Source: Bigelowiella natans CCMP2755 (taxonomy: Eukaryota > Cercozoa > Chlorarachniophyceae). From it: a stretch of DNA of 64,000 bases. Both the position numbers and the translations under genes were made by a program. Within the stretch, counting starts at the first letter, position 1; every line of letters starts with the position of its first letter. Location: positions 1 to 64,000 of the forward strand of contig ADNK01002758.1 of assembly GCA_000320545.1 (NCBI GenBank), given 5' to 3'. Of the stretch, positions 38,125 through 53,066 are shown one piece after another. A model generated the notes under the pieces. That model was given only the letters and a program-made list of their open reading frames with translations. It searched no databases and was not told where the DNA came from.

Positions 38125-39612
38125 ACAAAGAGAGGGAGGGAGAATAAGGGGAAGGTAGGATAGTTATATGGAAGCATGACTAGATGATGGGGAAGGGGAA
38201 GCAGGTAAACGTAAATATTATCAATGGTTGTTGTTGTTGTTGTTGTTTGCATCCATCATTTATACTGATCATATAAGTGATATAATCAATTGTTGTTGTT
38301 GTTTGCATCCATCATATATACTGATGATATCAGTGGACGGACCGTCTTTCAGCGTCCTCATATGATCCTTTCCATAGAATTGAAAAAGCAGCAATTGAGG
38401 ATGATGGGTATTGACAAGATTAATATGTCATTTTATTGATGGAAGATGTAATGAGAAGCTTATACTATTATCATCATGATATTTTGGAGTGGAAATCTTT
38501 CATCGTTCTCCATTAAATAATAAGTTTCATGTTTTATTCCATTCTAATGGTCCATCCTCCTTCTCCTTCTTCTTCTTCTTTTTGTTGTTGTTGTTGTTGT
38601 ATGGTTATTACTACCTACCTACCAACAACATGTAGTAGCTTCAGTGGTCGTACAAACCATTTCCCAGATCTAGACCGGTAACTATCTATCATAGAGCAGG
38701 AGGAGGAGGAGGAGGAGGGAATAAGCAATAGCACAATCAATTACCATCACATGTAGTAGTGCAAGTATTAATCAAGAAGCTGTTGTTCTTGCTGGTGCTG
38801 TTGTGTTATCTACTTAGTTTCGTATTAAAGGCCTCATTGATGGAACATATAAGGTTTTTACAAACTATATATCCTAAAGACTTTCGATTCACACCTCGTG
38901 AATGGAGTTTACCAAGAGAAACAGAGATATTCAAGCAGGATTTTAAACAAGGTAGCAATACTAGTTATACATACTGGGTAGTAGTAGTAGTAGTAGTAGT
39001 AGCAGTAGTAACTATCATTTGAATAAGGATATAGTATTAACGAGTGGTCCTTTGCTAGGTAGTAGCTAAATAAAATGTGATATCAAAAAGAAGGCAGCTT
39101 CTTCCAAGAGATCAAAAAGTGAGAAGGACTTATTGCTTATCCTTCTTCTTCTTCTTGCACAGGATCAACATACATCTTAAAACCTTCTTCTGGTAGCCAA
39201 GGTTTGCATACTACTAATATTACTACTACTACTACTACTACTACTACTATTACTGCTACTCTTTTACTATCTGTTTCATCACCAGTCAGTCCTCATCACC
39301 AAAACACTATCATCTTATCATCATCTTATCATCATCATCAATCATCTTAGGCATGGGGATTAGTGTAGTACAAAGTTGGGAAGCTGTAGTTGCGTATCTT
39401 TCAGAGTCTCCAAGATCTGAACATGTACTACTACATAGTAGTACAAGTACTAATTTCACGCAGTTAGTTACTGGGTTCAATCCACCACATGTTATTTGCT
39501 AATAATGGGGGGCACGTAGAGGAGGAAAAGAGGAAGAAGTTATGTGCTCTCACTGTTTCTAAATTACTTAGTGTTACTATGCACTACCACCTATACTACT
39601 ACTACTGCTACC

Positions 39613-39646
<34 letters not shown>

Positions 39647-39855
39647 CTCTCCAATTTATCATTAACATCGTTCATCATCGTCTTGAACATATTAGTAACC
39701 ATCATCAGCACCACAGCCCTTAATTGTTTACTTACATCACATACACATAGGTTGCTCAGGAGTATATAGCAAATCCTATGTTACTTGACGGCTATAAATT
39801 TGATCTACGGTGATACAACAATCATGGACTACTTTATATATATTTATATATTATT

Positions 39856-39903
<48 letters not shown>

Positions 39904-39985
39904 AAGGGAGAAACTCCTTAAGTCCAAAGTGGAGGTTTATTTTCTTTTGCGCTGTGAGAATGATATTCTTCCATTTTTATTATGC

Positions 39986-40016
<31 letters not shown>

Positions 40017-40716
40017 GTATTTGATCAAGACATCATGTGATGACAGTAGTAAAATTAAAAAAAAGGATGATGATGATAATAATAATAATAATATTAATAA
40101 TAGGGTATATGTACTGCTGGAGAGTTTGACTCCTCTCAAAGCTTATGTGTTTCGAGACGGTACTGTAGCATGCATCATCTCTAATGTCTGGCTACAGTAT
40201 TGCATCTTTGATATCTGTCTATCTATCACCTAGTATCTTTATCACCATTGATTCTTCCTTGTCATCACCAATGTTTCATTGTGATTATTGTTGATAAGAG
40301 ACTCTTTTTCTGTTTCTCTATTATTGTTGTAATCATCATCATCATCATCGTCATCAATATCCTCACTACTTCTTACCACCAGGTTTAGCACGTTTGTGTA
40401 CAGAAAAGTATGCAGCACCTTCAAGCGGAAATCTCAACAATACCTTTGTTCATCTAACAAACTATCACCTTAATAAGGTAATAATGGTAGTAGCAGTTAT
40501 AGTTTGTGTGGGGGGGGAGATGGGAAGGGATAGACATCAACACATACAACAAGTCAGCAATGGCAATATTGCCATCATCATATATCAACCAACACAATAT
40601 GAAAATGCCAAGTGGTTACTAACCGAAAAGGAAGAAAGGGGGGGGGGGGGGGGAGACGGGGATAAATACTCACAAATCAACAACGGAAACAAAGTAGTAG
40701 AGATAGTAGCATCGGC

Positions 40717-40749
<33 letters not shown>

Positions 40750-40813
40750 CAGTAGTAGTACATGTTGTAGAAGTACTAAGTAAGTAAATAACAAGTATTC
40801 AAAGGTGCATGGC

Positions 40814-40848
<35 letters not shown>

Positions 40849-41174
40849 CAGGATAGCGAAAACTTCAAGAACGCTGACACATTTGACCAAATGGTACCAA
40901 CAGTAGTAGTAATAGAAGAAGAAGAAGAAGAAGAATAGTAACAAATGAAAGATAAATATCAAAAAGTGGAAATAACAATACTAAGTGCTCAACGTGTAGC
41001 ATAGAATAATGATGCTAAGGGTGTATTAAATAAACTAATTCAATCATGCAATGATATCGGTCGTTTAAAGACAAAAAGCTCAAAGCGAAGTATCAGGACT
41101 GCTTTACACCAACTCAAAAGCCAAAATAACGATTTCAGGTAAGTACCTACTATGTACCTAAATGCACTAATATT

Positions 41175-41213
<39 letters not shown>

Positions 41214-42430
41214 GTGTGGCAATCTACTTCATCATCATCATTATCATCCAATTGATAATGATGCTTTCTTTTTTCCTTCCAAACATGTATTCTTATCTGA
41301 CCAGTAAATAAATAACAAATAGATCTGACCGGTTTTGGGCAGAAGTTGATGATATTGTGGCTAAAACTCTGGTCAGTGATTCACTGCTACTTCAATATAT
41401 TATATATTGAATAGCAGTCGGAAGAAGAAGAAGAAGAAGAAGAAGAAGAAGAAGAAGAAATGGATTACATATTACCATTGCTGCTATTTGTTGCTTCTTC
41501 TTCTTCTTTTTCTTCCTCTTTCTTCATTTTTTAATGCACTATACACGACCAATATTAACATAGATATCGATTTGGCCATCCTTGTGGAGCTCGTATATTA
41601 GAGTCTTCAACGGTAATTACTCTAAATACATTTGATGATGATAAGATAATCATGAGAAATCTGGCAATGACTCAGCGCCATCGTATACTAATTAATTTTC
41701 GTGTTGTATTCTCTTTGAATGTATGTTTATAATATGACTAAATGTAGCTACAATATCGTCGTCCTCCTCCTCCTCCTCAAAGCAAGCATCGTCTTCTTCA
41801 CCATCATCAACATCATCAAATCGTAGACAACGTGTACCACCATCATCGTCATCATCAAGTAGTAGAAATAATAACAAGAATAATAACACGGCTGGTATCC
41901 CACCTGCTGCTGCATATTCTTCATTTTCACGATATAGTAGCAGTAGTAGTAGTTGTGTAGCTCCCACTTCAAGCAGCTCCTCAACCTCCTATAACCCTCC
42001 TCCTCCTCATCCTCCATCTGGAAGAAGAAGAAGAAGAAGAAGAAAAGGTTCTTCTTCTTATCTCCGTAGTAGTAGTGGCACTGATACTGCTACTACTATC
42101 TCTGATAAATCTAACACGAAAAAGAAACACAACAGTAGTAGTAGTAGCAGCAGCAGCAGCAGTAGCAGCCCATACAAGCTCTACATATGCTCTTGTGAGA
42201 AAACAGATCAGAAATACATCCCAGTGCATCGAAGGCCATCTTTAACCTCCACAGTACTTGGCCACTTGAACAATATGGAAATGGTAGTTAGTCAAGATCA
42301 AGCTACTACAACTAAGACTCAGGGAGACGGGGGGTGGGTAAGACATGCTACTGGATGGTCACCGAAGATAATTGATGGGTAGTAAGCGAGGCTCTTAGAA
42401 ATAGTACTTGTAGGTATCTATGCATATATA

Positions 42431-42487
<57 letters not shown>

Positions 42488-45400
42488 TGCTGTTATCAAC
42501 ACCAACCACGACAACACTGAAAGAAGATAACAGCTAACCAGACATCAAAATAACTACCACATAGTAAATACAACTGTGCTCGTGCATGCATCCATGCACG
42601 CGTGCGTGCGTGTGTGCATAATAAAATATATAGCCGCCTCCTCCTTCTCGTTTTAAGGCAGAATAGCATTCATCATCTACACCAAAATGAGCTGTCAAAC
42701 TGCTAACACACTATACAGAACTGAATAATAATGTATTGCTGTGTTTAATATTGAGGGTCATTCTCAAATATAGTAGTAGTAGGAGGAGGAAGAAGAAGAA
42801 CTCTTCCAATGAAAATAGCTACATCATCATCATCATCATCATCAACATCATCATCATTATCTTGCTCATCATCAGAGTACAAGTACTTACACCTATACTG
42901 GATCGGTTACCAACAAACACGTCGATATGCTCACAAGACTCAAAATGCTTCCAAATGCTGGGTAAGTAATCATTAGGCATTATCATCATCATCATAATAT
43001 ATTACCTGTTCCATAGTAGCTGAGAACATATAATATATAACGAATTATATAATACATTATGATAAGAACGATACTGTTTCCAAAGAAAGTGGACAGATGT
43101 GATGATTATATATACCACTGGAAAGATCCTTGTTGGTAAAAAATGCTACAAAGAAGATTTATTAATTACTTACTTACTTACTGTAAACGACGTCGATTCA
43201 GGCTTCGATATTCTTCTAGATTCTAGAAATAAAGCATGGTTATTGGAAGTAAATGCAGCTCCAAGCTTTAATACTGGTAGCGCTCTCGATGACTATCTAA
43301 AGGTTGCGTGTGTTGTTTGTGTTGATTTCTAAACTTACCCTATTATCGATGCTGACGTATCCCAATAATATCATTTGACTCTTAACATCTCTCACCTACT
43401 ACCCATCACCTATATACACCACCACCATCATTATCATTACGATTCACTGTTGTTGTTGTTATCGTCGTCGTGATCAGGTTTCTTTGGTTGAAAGCTCCTT
43501 ATTTGCTATGCGGTACATATCAAATGCCGATGTAGAAAGAGCAAAAACACTTCAGAAACAGCACCAGCTAAAACGAGCTCTCAAGTCGCAAATGAGCCTT
43601 TTAAGATGGCGTGAAAGGTGGTGTTACATACATGCATACACCTCGAGTTGTTGTCCTCCTCCTTCCTCATCCAAGTTTGAGCAGCAGATAGATATAATGA
43701 ATGACACGACTATTGATATATAATCGTCGTCGATATACATGCTGGCAGCAGCGTAATCAAAAGTAGAAAACCGCATATCTATCTTCAATTCGTCGTTAAA
43801 ATATATAACTTATAATTATATGTTTGCTCAAGACGTGCAAGACGGCTAATGCTTAAAAGTCAATTCTATGAAAGAGATTTTCTAGCAAAGAAACGGTCAG
43901 AGTTGGACGATATACGGACCGAGATCAAGAAAACTGGGAAATTACAACTTCAAGTAGTCATTCTTGCATCATAAACCCTATCCCTTCCAAGATAACCACT
44001 CCTTTCTGTAAATATCTACCAATTTTCCTCCTCTCCTCCTCCTCCTCCGTCTCTATCTTTATTCGTTTGCCAAAATATTGATTCAACTATTCTTGACGTT
44101 ATCATATTTATTGTTGTTAGAAATTATAGATTTGTTCTTCTGTTCATGGTACATTCTTCGTCTTCTTCTTCTTCTTGTCAGGCCGAGCAAGATTTACGTG
44201 ACTTTTTAAGAGAAGCACGGAGGCAACAAGGCGACGGATTGATGAGCGGTCAACCTAGTAATAATATGCCTGATGGCTGTTATAACGATGCTGAGAATGA
44301 AAGGAAACGTGGTTCTTCTCATCGTTATCATCACCATCCCTCAATTATTCCTCCTCCCCCGCGGCTTCTCTCGTCATCATCACCATCATTATTATCGGGG
44401 AGGCAGAGGCAAAGTATCAACCACACTGATACTATGAATACTCATACCACCCCCTTCATAGTTGAGAATGATAAGGATGATGGTGATGATGATGATACTG
44501 CTGCAAATAATGGCGGTGCTCATCGTAAAAGCAGAATTAGACCAAATGCACAATCATCATCGTCATCATCATCACGTACCAACAGCAGCCTCACCACACA
44601 TAATGGCAAACAACTAGCAGCCCCTTCTTCTTCTTCTTCTCGCTACAATTCGCCTTCTTCTTCCATCAAGTCACCATTCCTAGACTCAACTGCTACAGAG
44701 CAACGAGTCTTAAGGAGGTACTTGAAACTGCTCAAAAACGGCAGCAGAACTTCCTCCTCAAACAACAACAACAACAACAATAATAACAATAAAGCAGCAT
44801 CCAAAAAACGGCAGTCGACTAGACGAAATCACGAGTTTTCAGCGTCCTTCGCATCCTCTAGCACCTCCCATGGTTAGTATTAATGGATCACGGAGAGAGA
44901 GTGTATTATTAGTCATTACTACTGCTGCTGATATAATGAATGATGGTGATGATGAAAAACAATTCAAGAATGACAACCAAGAGGAAATTGTCATAAGTCA
45001 CATAATGCCTAGATTATAGGCTGGATTTATCTAAAACTTTCTAAATACTACGATTACATTACAGGATTGAATTTGCCCAAAACTCAAACTGAAAGCACAA
45101 GGTTAAGGCCGAAGACTTCAGAGGGAGATAGTAGCACACTATTATCATCATCTAGGAATAATCGGCTACTTTTTCCTCAAGTTGTTAAAGATTGGAAGAT
45201 GACATCAGGAGGAGAGGACAGTGTATGTTGCTTCTTCCTTTTATACTACTACTACTACTACTACTGCTACTACTACTACTACTACTATTGTTTTGCCTCA
45301 TTTTCGGACCCCAGCCAAATGTGCATCATGTGAAAATTAAAATTAATTTTCTATTCTTAATACTATGGTCTAATTTTCATCTTGGGTTGTTGTTTGTCGT

Positions 45401-46027
45401 TTTTGTTTTGTGAGAAATGATATGATAGTGCAATAATGCCAGAAATGCCACCACCACCATCACCATTGTATCCTCCTCCTCTTCCCCTTCCTCTCCTTTG
45501 GCTAATTTCATCTCTTTTCATCCGTAAAAGAACAACTCCGGACGCGAAGAAGAAGAAGAACAAGAAGTAGAAGAACAAGAAGATGATGAAAAAGAGCAAG
45601 AAGAAAAAAATAAAACAGGAGCTGCTACTGCTGGTATTGAAGGCGGTAGTATAGCAAGAGGAAACACCTCCTTGTTGTCATCGTCGTCGTTTACTAATCA
45701 GAGCAGGGATGATGCAGCCGCCGCAACAACAACAACAACAACAACAACAAGTGGGCATTGTTCAGGAGGCACTGCTGCTAGAAATGTGAACCAGCAGCAG
45801 AAGCAGCAGAAGAAGAAGGGCTACTTTCCGAAAAACTTCAAGGCCTTAAAGCATGTCCGGTTGTTACCGTTTGAACATAATCCACACTTAGCTCTCTTCG
45901 CGTCTCCAGTGCTGCAAATGTTATACTATGCATGTCTTACTGAGAAGGGTCTTTCAAGCTCCAAGTTTGTCAGAGTATTGAAGCATTATGGAATCCTGAC
46001 AGGTGAGAGAAAGTTGCACTCTTTGAA

Positions 46028-46071
<44 letters not shown>

Positions 46072-46616
46072 CGTCAGTCATTATCTGTATTTCATTCCTC
46101 TATGTTACAAAGGAGATACGTCACGGGCTCGTGCAAGTTTGGCATTCATTCAAAATCTTAAACCTAGAAGAGCGGATTCTTTAGATAGTGCCCGAGGCAG
46201 ATCCGGCCTCCGAGCAATGAGTTTTACAGAATTTTGCCAAACGGTTCTTCTCATCGCTCAGAAAAGGTGGTATTGGAATCAAGCCTCATAAACAATGCAT
46301 ATAACATATATATATATATATATATATAATATACATATACATATACATATATTCTTATTACTATTCTTTGTGTGTGGAGGCAAGCAGGAAATATATTTTC
46401 TACTACACATGATGCCAAATTACTTTTGGACTTACTTTTGTTCATTTAGCACAGCATCTGCGTCACATTTTGCCTTGATTAATTAGATTTCCTGGCCGTC
46501 GACCATTCAAGACATTACGGTTGCTGCTCAAATTAGTACATATCGGTTTAGTGAAGGAATTTAAGCAGGAAAAGGGAGGACTTCGGAGACGTGCGGCGAA
46601 GGGATCGAGAAAGTGA
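37522..46616 (+). CDS. Tubulin tyrosine ligase-like enzyme with C-terminal p25-alpha/TPPP-like domain
   Basis: 24 exons, all in phase: 37522-37622, 37974-38019, 38334-38407, 38645-38677, 38818-38951, 39163-39201, 39351-39424, 39751-39809, 40104-40159, 40383-40477, 40852-40893, 41020-41138, 41323-41371, 41564-41612, 41748-42378, 42876-42961, 43202-43302, 43478-43617, 43833-43953, 44182-44872, 45065-45222, 45531-46002, 46113-46266, 46487-46616. At least 1217 residues; the start exon is missing (ATG 36941 is a candidate). TTL signatures occur in order: HLLWTDR, TNHFPDLD, TYILKPSSGSQG, QEYIANPMLLDGYKFDLR, TFVHLTNYHLNK, CFQMLGFDILLD and WLLEVNAAPSF. The enzyme should add Glu or Gly to tubulin tails using ATP. 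Exon 41748-42378 inserts about 210 Ser-rich residues inside the domain. The last three exons match the p25-alpha family (KFVRVLKHYGIL; MSFTEFCQTVLLIAQKRFPG), known in tubulin-binding TPPP. Confidence 0.88.
38064..38123. repeat. Compound (AC)n(AG)n microsatellite
   Basis: An AC run passes directly into an AG run inside a TTLL intron, just after exon 37974-38019. The same AC-AG or CT-GT compound design recurs at 1871-1934, 57212-57302 and 60272-60361. Confidence 0.9.
38222..38333. repeat. Two-copy direct repeat at an intron 3' end
   Basis: (GTT)n followed by TGCATCCATCATTTATACTG and ATCAT occurs twice, about 60 bp apart. The second copy ends in the acceptor CAG of TTLL exon 38334-38407. Confidence 0.75.
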
Positions 46617-46759
46617 GGTCTTCATCAGGCAATGCTGCAATGTGTAAAATGAGTTAGTTCGCCCTACTAGTTTACTTATTTACCCACGGATGGAATTTCA
46701 AATTTTATAAATCTTGACGGTACGTACACGGTACTGATTACTGCCGAACCAGGCTGCTG

Positions 46760-48240
46760 GTTGTGGGCAGTTGTTTCTTTCAACACTGATGACATGTGTG
46801 AATTCTTAGCTTGCTTGCAAAATTAATCACAAGTGTGGCCACGTCTGTGGATGCTACTGTGTGGTGATTTGCTCCCATGATGATGCACTCCAACCCGCCC
46901 CCCCGCATGTGTGCACGCATCGCGCAATCAACAATGTGTATGCATCGGATCGTATGTGCCAGAACGATAGTCGTCATGCTAGCATGCTGCAACGCACATT
47001 GCATCTTGCAACGCTAGAACGGTGCGGAATGCGCATGTCATCAGCAGCGCCGCCACGCCATGCGATGCGCAGATGTAAGCTTAGAAATGCAGAATCTCAA
47101 CATCATGATGATCGAACCAATCCGAGAATCCAATTCAAGCATTGTCTGTTTCATTGACGTCTCCATAGGTCTTGCTAGCTCATTGAGCTCAGATTCAATG
47201 TGACTTGATGACCTGGCAAAAAATCACACTGTCTTGTTTAGCTGTCAAAATAGCAAAGCTCACAATTGGACGCGACGACCAAAAAACCGTCAGGCACAAA
47301 CCTGATCACCAGAAGGCTAGAAGGCATTCGTGCACGTGCTAGCGTGTGAGGGTACGTTGCACACACAACAACAGCTTGTGCTACTAGCACTACTAGAGCA
47401 TGCTAGCATGCTCTGCTAGATCGAGCTAGACAGCCCGTCAGATTCATTGTCGTGACGTCAGCCATCTAGCTATGGGAGATCGATTGAGATCAGAGATCTA
47501 GAGCTGCCTAGCTAGCTAGATGTGCACATCCACAGCCCGTAGCTAGACAGACTAACTGGCAAACCATTCTAGCATTGCACATTGAAAGCAAAATGCACAC
47601 ACATCGATCTAGACATGCTAGCATGTGTGCACATGATCGAGAAGACATTCTAGCATTGCTAGATTGATGGCAGATGGGAGAGCCTCAGCAAGCTCAGTCT
47701 AATGACGGTACTAGAGCATCTTGTGTGTCGATCGAAGAAGTACACACTATGTATAACATTATGAGTTACTTGGTCTTTCTCTCTAGAGCTATATTCCATT
47801 TCGCACATCTGTTCAAGTGCATAGATGTTCAGTGTGGAACATTATGTGGACCTTAGGTCCCCTATGACATGTGCTCATTCCGACACAACACATGCACATT
47901 TTGTGCTGTGTATGCTATGCTGGCCACACTGTAGGCCATGTACATTATATAAAATGATAGATCGCACAAAATATGTATCATCAACATTTAAGGATAGCAC
48001 TGAAGGATAACCCTGTTTATCAAGGCATTCATAGACATTTTTCACATACACAATTTTTTCCTTACATGGTACGTTCTGTACATATTTTTTCTATTGTTGA
48101 AGACAATGCACGGGCATTGGCCAGCTCAATTATTGATGTTGGCTCCCAAAGTTTATTTAGGAAGACACTTCTCTACTTTGTGTCAAAATTTCCGACTGTA
48201 AATTCTTTCTCGAAACGCTAGCTTTTAGAACCCGATATTA
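46760..48240. other. Palindrome-rich island D
   Basis: No microsatellites; dense in CTAG, GCTAGC and CATGCTAGCATG palindromes (for example 47395-47420 and 47500-47520). Short open frames are present, none with introns. The frame ending at 48221 (about 48006-48221) reads like protein (ASSIIDVGSQSLFRKTLLYF) but has no partner exon. It separates the converging 3' ends of the TTLL and kinase genes. Confidence 0.45.
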
Positions 48241-48468
48241 AACTCTGCACAGATGTATTTCTGATATACATCTTTATGGCAGCGTTGATATGAGTTGACC
48301 CTTTAGCATCTTTTTACAGGAAGATTTTCATTGGTTGAAGAGTGAAAGAGAGAGAGAGAGAGAGCTTATTGTTGTTATTCACTGTACTGAACAACCAGCC
48401 TCACCGTGTCTGAATTGTAATAAATGTATCATCAGAAGACCTATCTTAAACAAAATCTAATTTGTTAC

Positions 48469-51669
<3,201 letters not shown>

Positions 51670-51750
51670 CTAACATTAAGGATGAACATTGGCTCTATAA
51701 TTTTCCATATGTAACGTGAAACCGTTTAAATACTCCCGAAAGGAAATAAA
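51670..51750. promoter_or_regulatory. Divergent promoter region
   Basis: Only 81 bp separate the kinase start (minus, 51669) and the start of the small gene (plus, 51751). The interval holds CTATAATTTTCC and TTTAAATACTCCC, AT-rich boxes that could place initiation in both directions. Start sites are not known; if the ATGs are correct, 5' UTRs are very short or overlap. Confidence 0.45.
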
Positions 51751-52127
51751 ATGTTCATCACGAATCTACTTACACTATCACAACCCACAATTTTCGCTAC
51801 ATCGGGACCAAATCTATTACTACGAGATTCAGCATTTTTGCAGGTAAGTGATGTTACTCACTTTTGACTGTTCCCGTTGTTTATTTACGAAGGCCCCTCT
51901 TGTTAGAGAGCGAGAAGAAAATGAGGCTTATGGGCGAAGAATGGCGAGCAGGGGAGCTTCTTTGTTGAGGAGCGTTGAAGCTATGCTTAAAAATGGGGTG
52001 TGTGCTTGAAGCAATCAGACCTTCGATTTCAATTTCAAGACCGAATATTAATCTAAAATACGCCTTTCAGAATCAATCACCTCACAAATGTAGGATGCTT
52101 CGAAGCGATGTGTACGACCCCCGGTAG
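51751..52127 (+). CDS. Small three-exon gene, 84 residues, unrecognised
   Basis: Exons 51751-51843, 51893-51997 and 52071-52127 have clean GTAAGT/GTGTGT donors and AG acceptors, all phase 0, ending SDVYDPR with TAG. The introns are 49 and 73 bp. The N terminus (MFITNLLTLSQPTIFATSGP) lacks acidic residues and is hydrophobic/hydroxylated, compatible with a mitochondrial presequence. The middle is a charged amphipathic helix (VREREENEAYGRRMASRGAS). It is transcribed divergently from the kinase. No family recognised; length and layout resemble small mitochondrial or assembly proteins, which is only a guess. Confidence 0.6.
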
Positions 52128-52604
52128 TAATCGACAAGAAAGAGCTCACCAATCAACAGCAAACGAAGACGAAAATGTTTTGTCTAAAATACATGGCATT
52201 TAGGCCTATAAGCAAAATAGCACGATGATTTCTCGGAAAAAATCCAGGTCTTTAGCTGTGTTTGGGGGGGTTTGGATATGATTATAGTGTTAAGGGGGTA
52301 TGAAAGCCCATATTTTCCTGCTGCGGGCCGTAGCAAAAGGTGTTGGACATGATTTTAGCATGTCCACATTTGTCGCATGTCTAATTTCGTCTATATCTTT
52401 AATAAAAGAGAAACTATTTGAGAGAAATCGCTCCTTCTGTTAAAGCTGGTAGTGCAAATACATGAGTATAAATTACCATAACTACTGCTTAACTCTTTGG
52501 TGTTGAAAAAGTACCATTAAAAACAACTTGTAGTTTTATTGAATCTTCAGTGTCTCTCCAAAAGAATTCATGGTTTTAAGTGAAAAATATTTAGATATCC
52601 GGCA

Positions 52605-52871
52605 ATGACAACATGGGTGGGGTACCCAATACAAAAAGAAGTTGCGGCAATATATTCACTTTTAGACAGTCAAAACCTCCCAAAAGAAAAGGCTGATTTA
52701 TTTGAGGTATCCGTCGTAGATCCAGGATCAAATGCTCTCCTTTTCTTTCATGGATTCTTGTGCTCCTGGAACATTTTTGTAAGACAAAAGACCATGGACA
52801 AATCATCCTCGCCATTACCGGATACTAATATTTATTTGACTGTACGCCCCGGGTATCATCATCATCTTTAA
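52605..52871 (+). CDS. Hypothetical 88-residue frame
   Basis: Begins at ATG 52605 with protein-like sequence (WVGYPIQKEVAAIYSLLDSQ, then NLPKEKADLFE) and a possible donor GTATCC after LFE. The remainder is less convincing. It lies upstream of the TATA-like box of the ankyrin gene. It may be a single-exon gene, a first exon, or chance. No domain seen. Confidence 0.3.
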   Translation: MTTWVGYPIQKEVAAIYSLLDSQNLPKEKADLFEVSVVDPGSNALLFFHGFLCSWNIFVRQKTMDKSSSPLPDTNIYLTVRPGYHHHL

Positions 52872-52952
52872 GTGTCAGGGTCATTATGAACTAGAAAAGG
52901 GCAACCCTGTCATTCGCAGTTATTGTCAGTTTTACAACCGGATACTACCCGG

Positions 52953-52960
52953 TATATAAA
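52953..52960 (+). promoter_or_regulatory. TATA-like box of the ankyrin/RING gene
   Basis: TATATAAA lies 107 bp upstream of ATG 53067, a plausible core-promoter position. Just before it, ACCGGATACTA occurs at about 52937 and also at about 52817, a possible repeated regulatory word. Confidence 0.45.
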
Positions 52961-53066
52961 CCCATCTGCTGCCTACTTCTGAACATCGTATTTCCCAGCG
53001 GGTGCTTTCTTTTCGGGGGGGGTGGTGGAAGCTCTCTGGCTTCGACGCAAAGGAGCCACATTCGCC

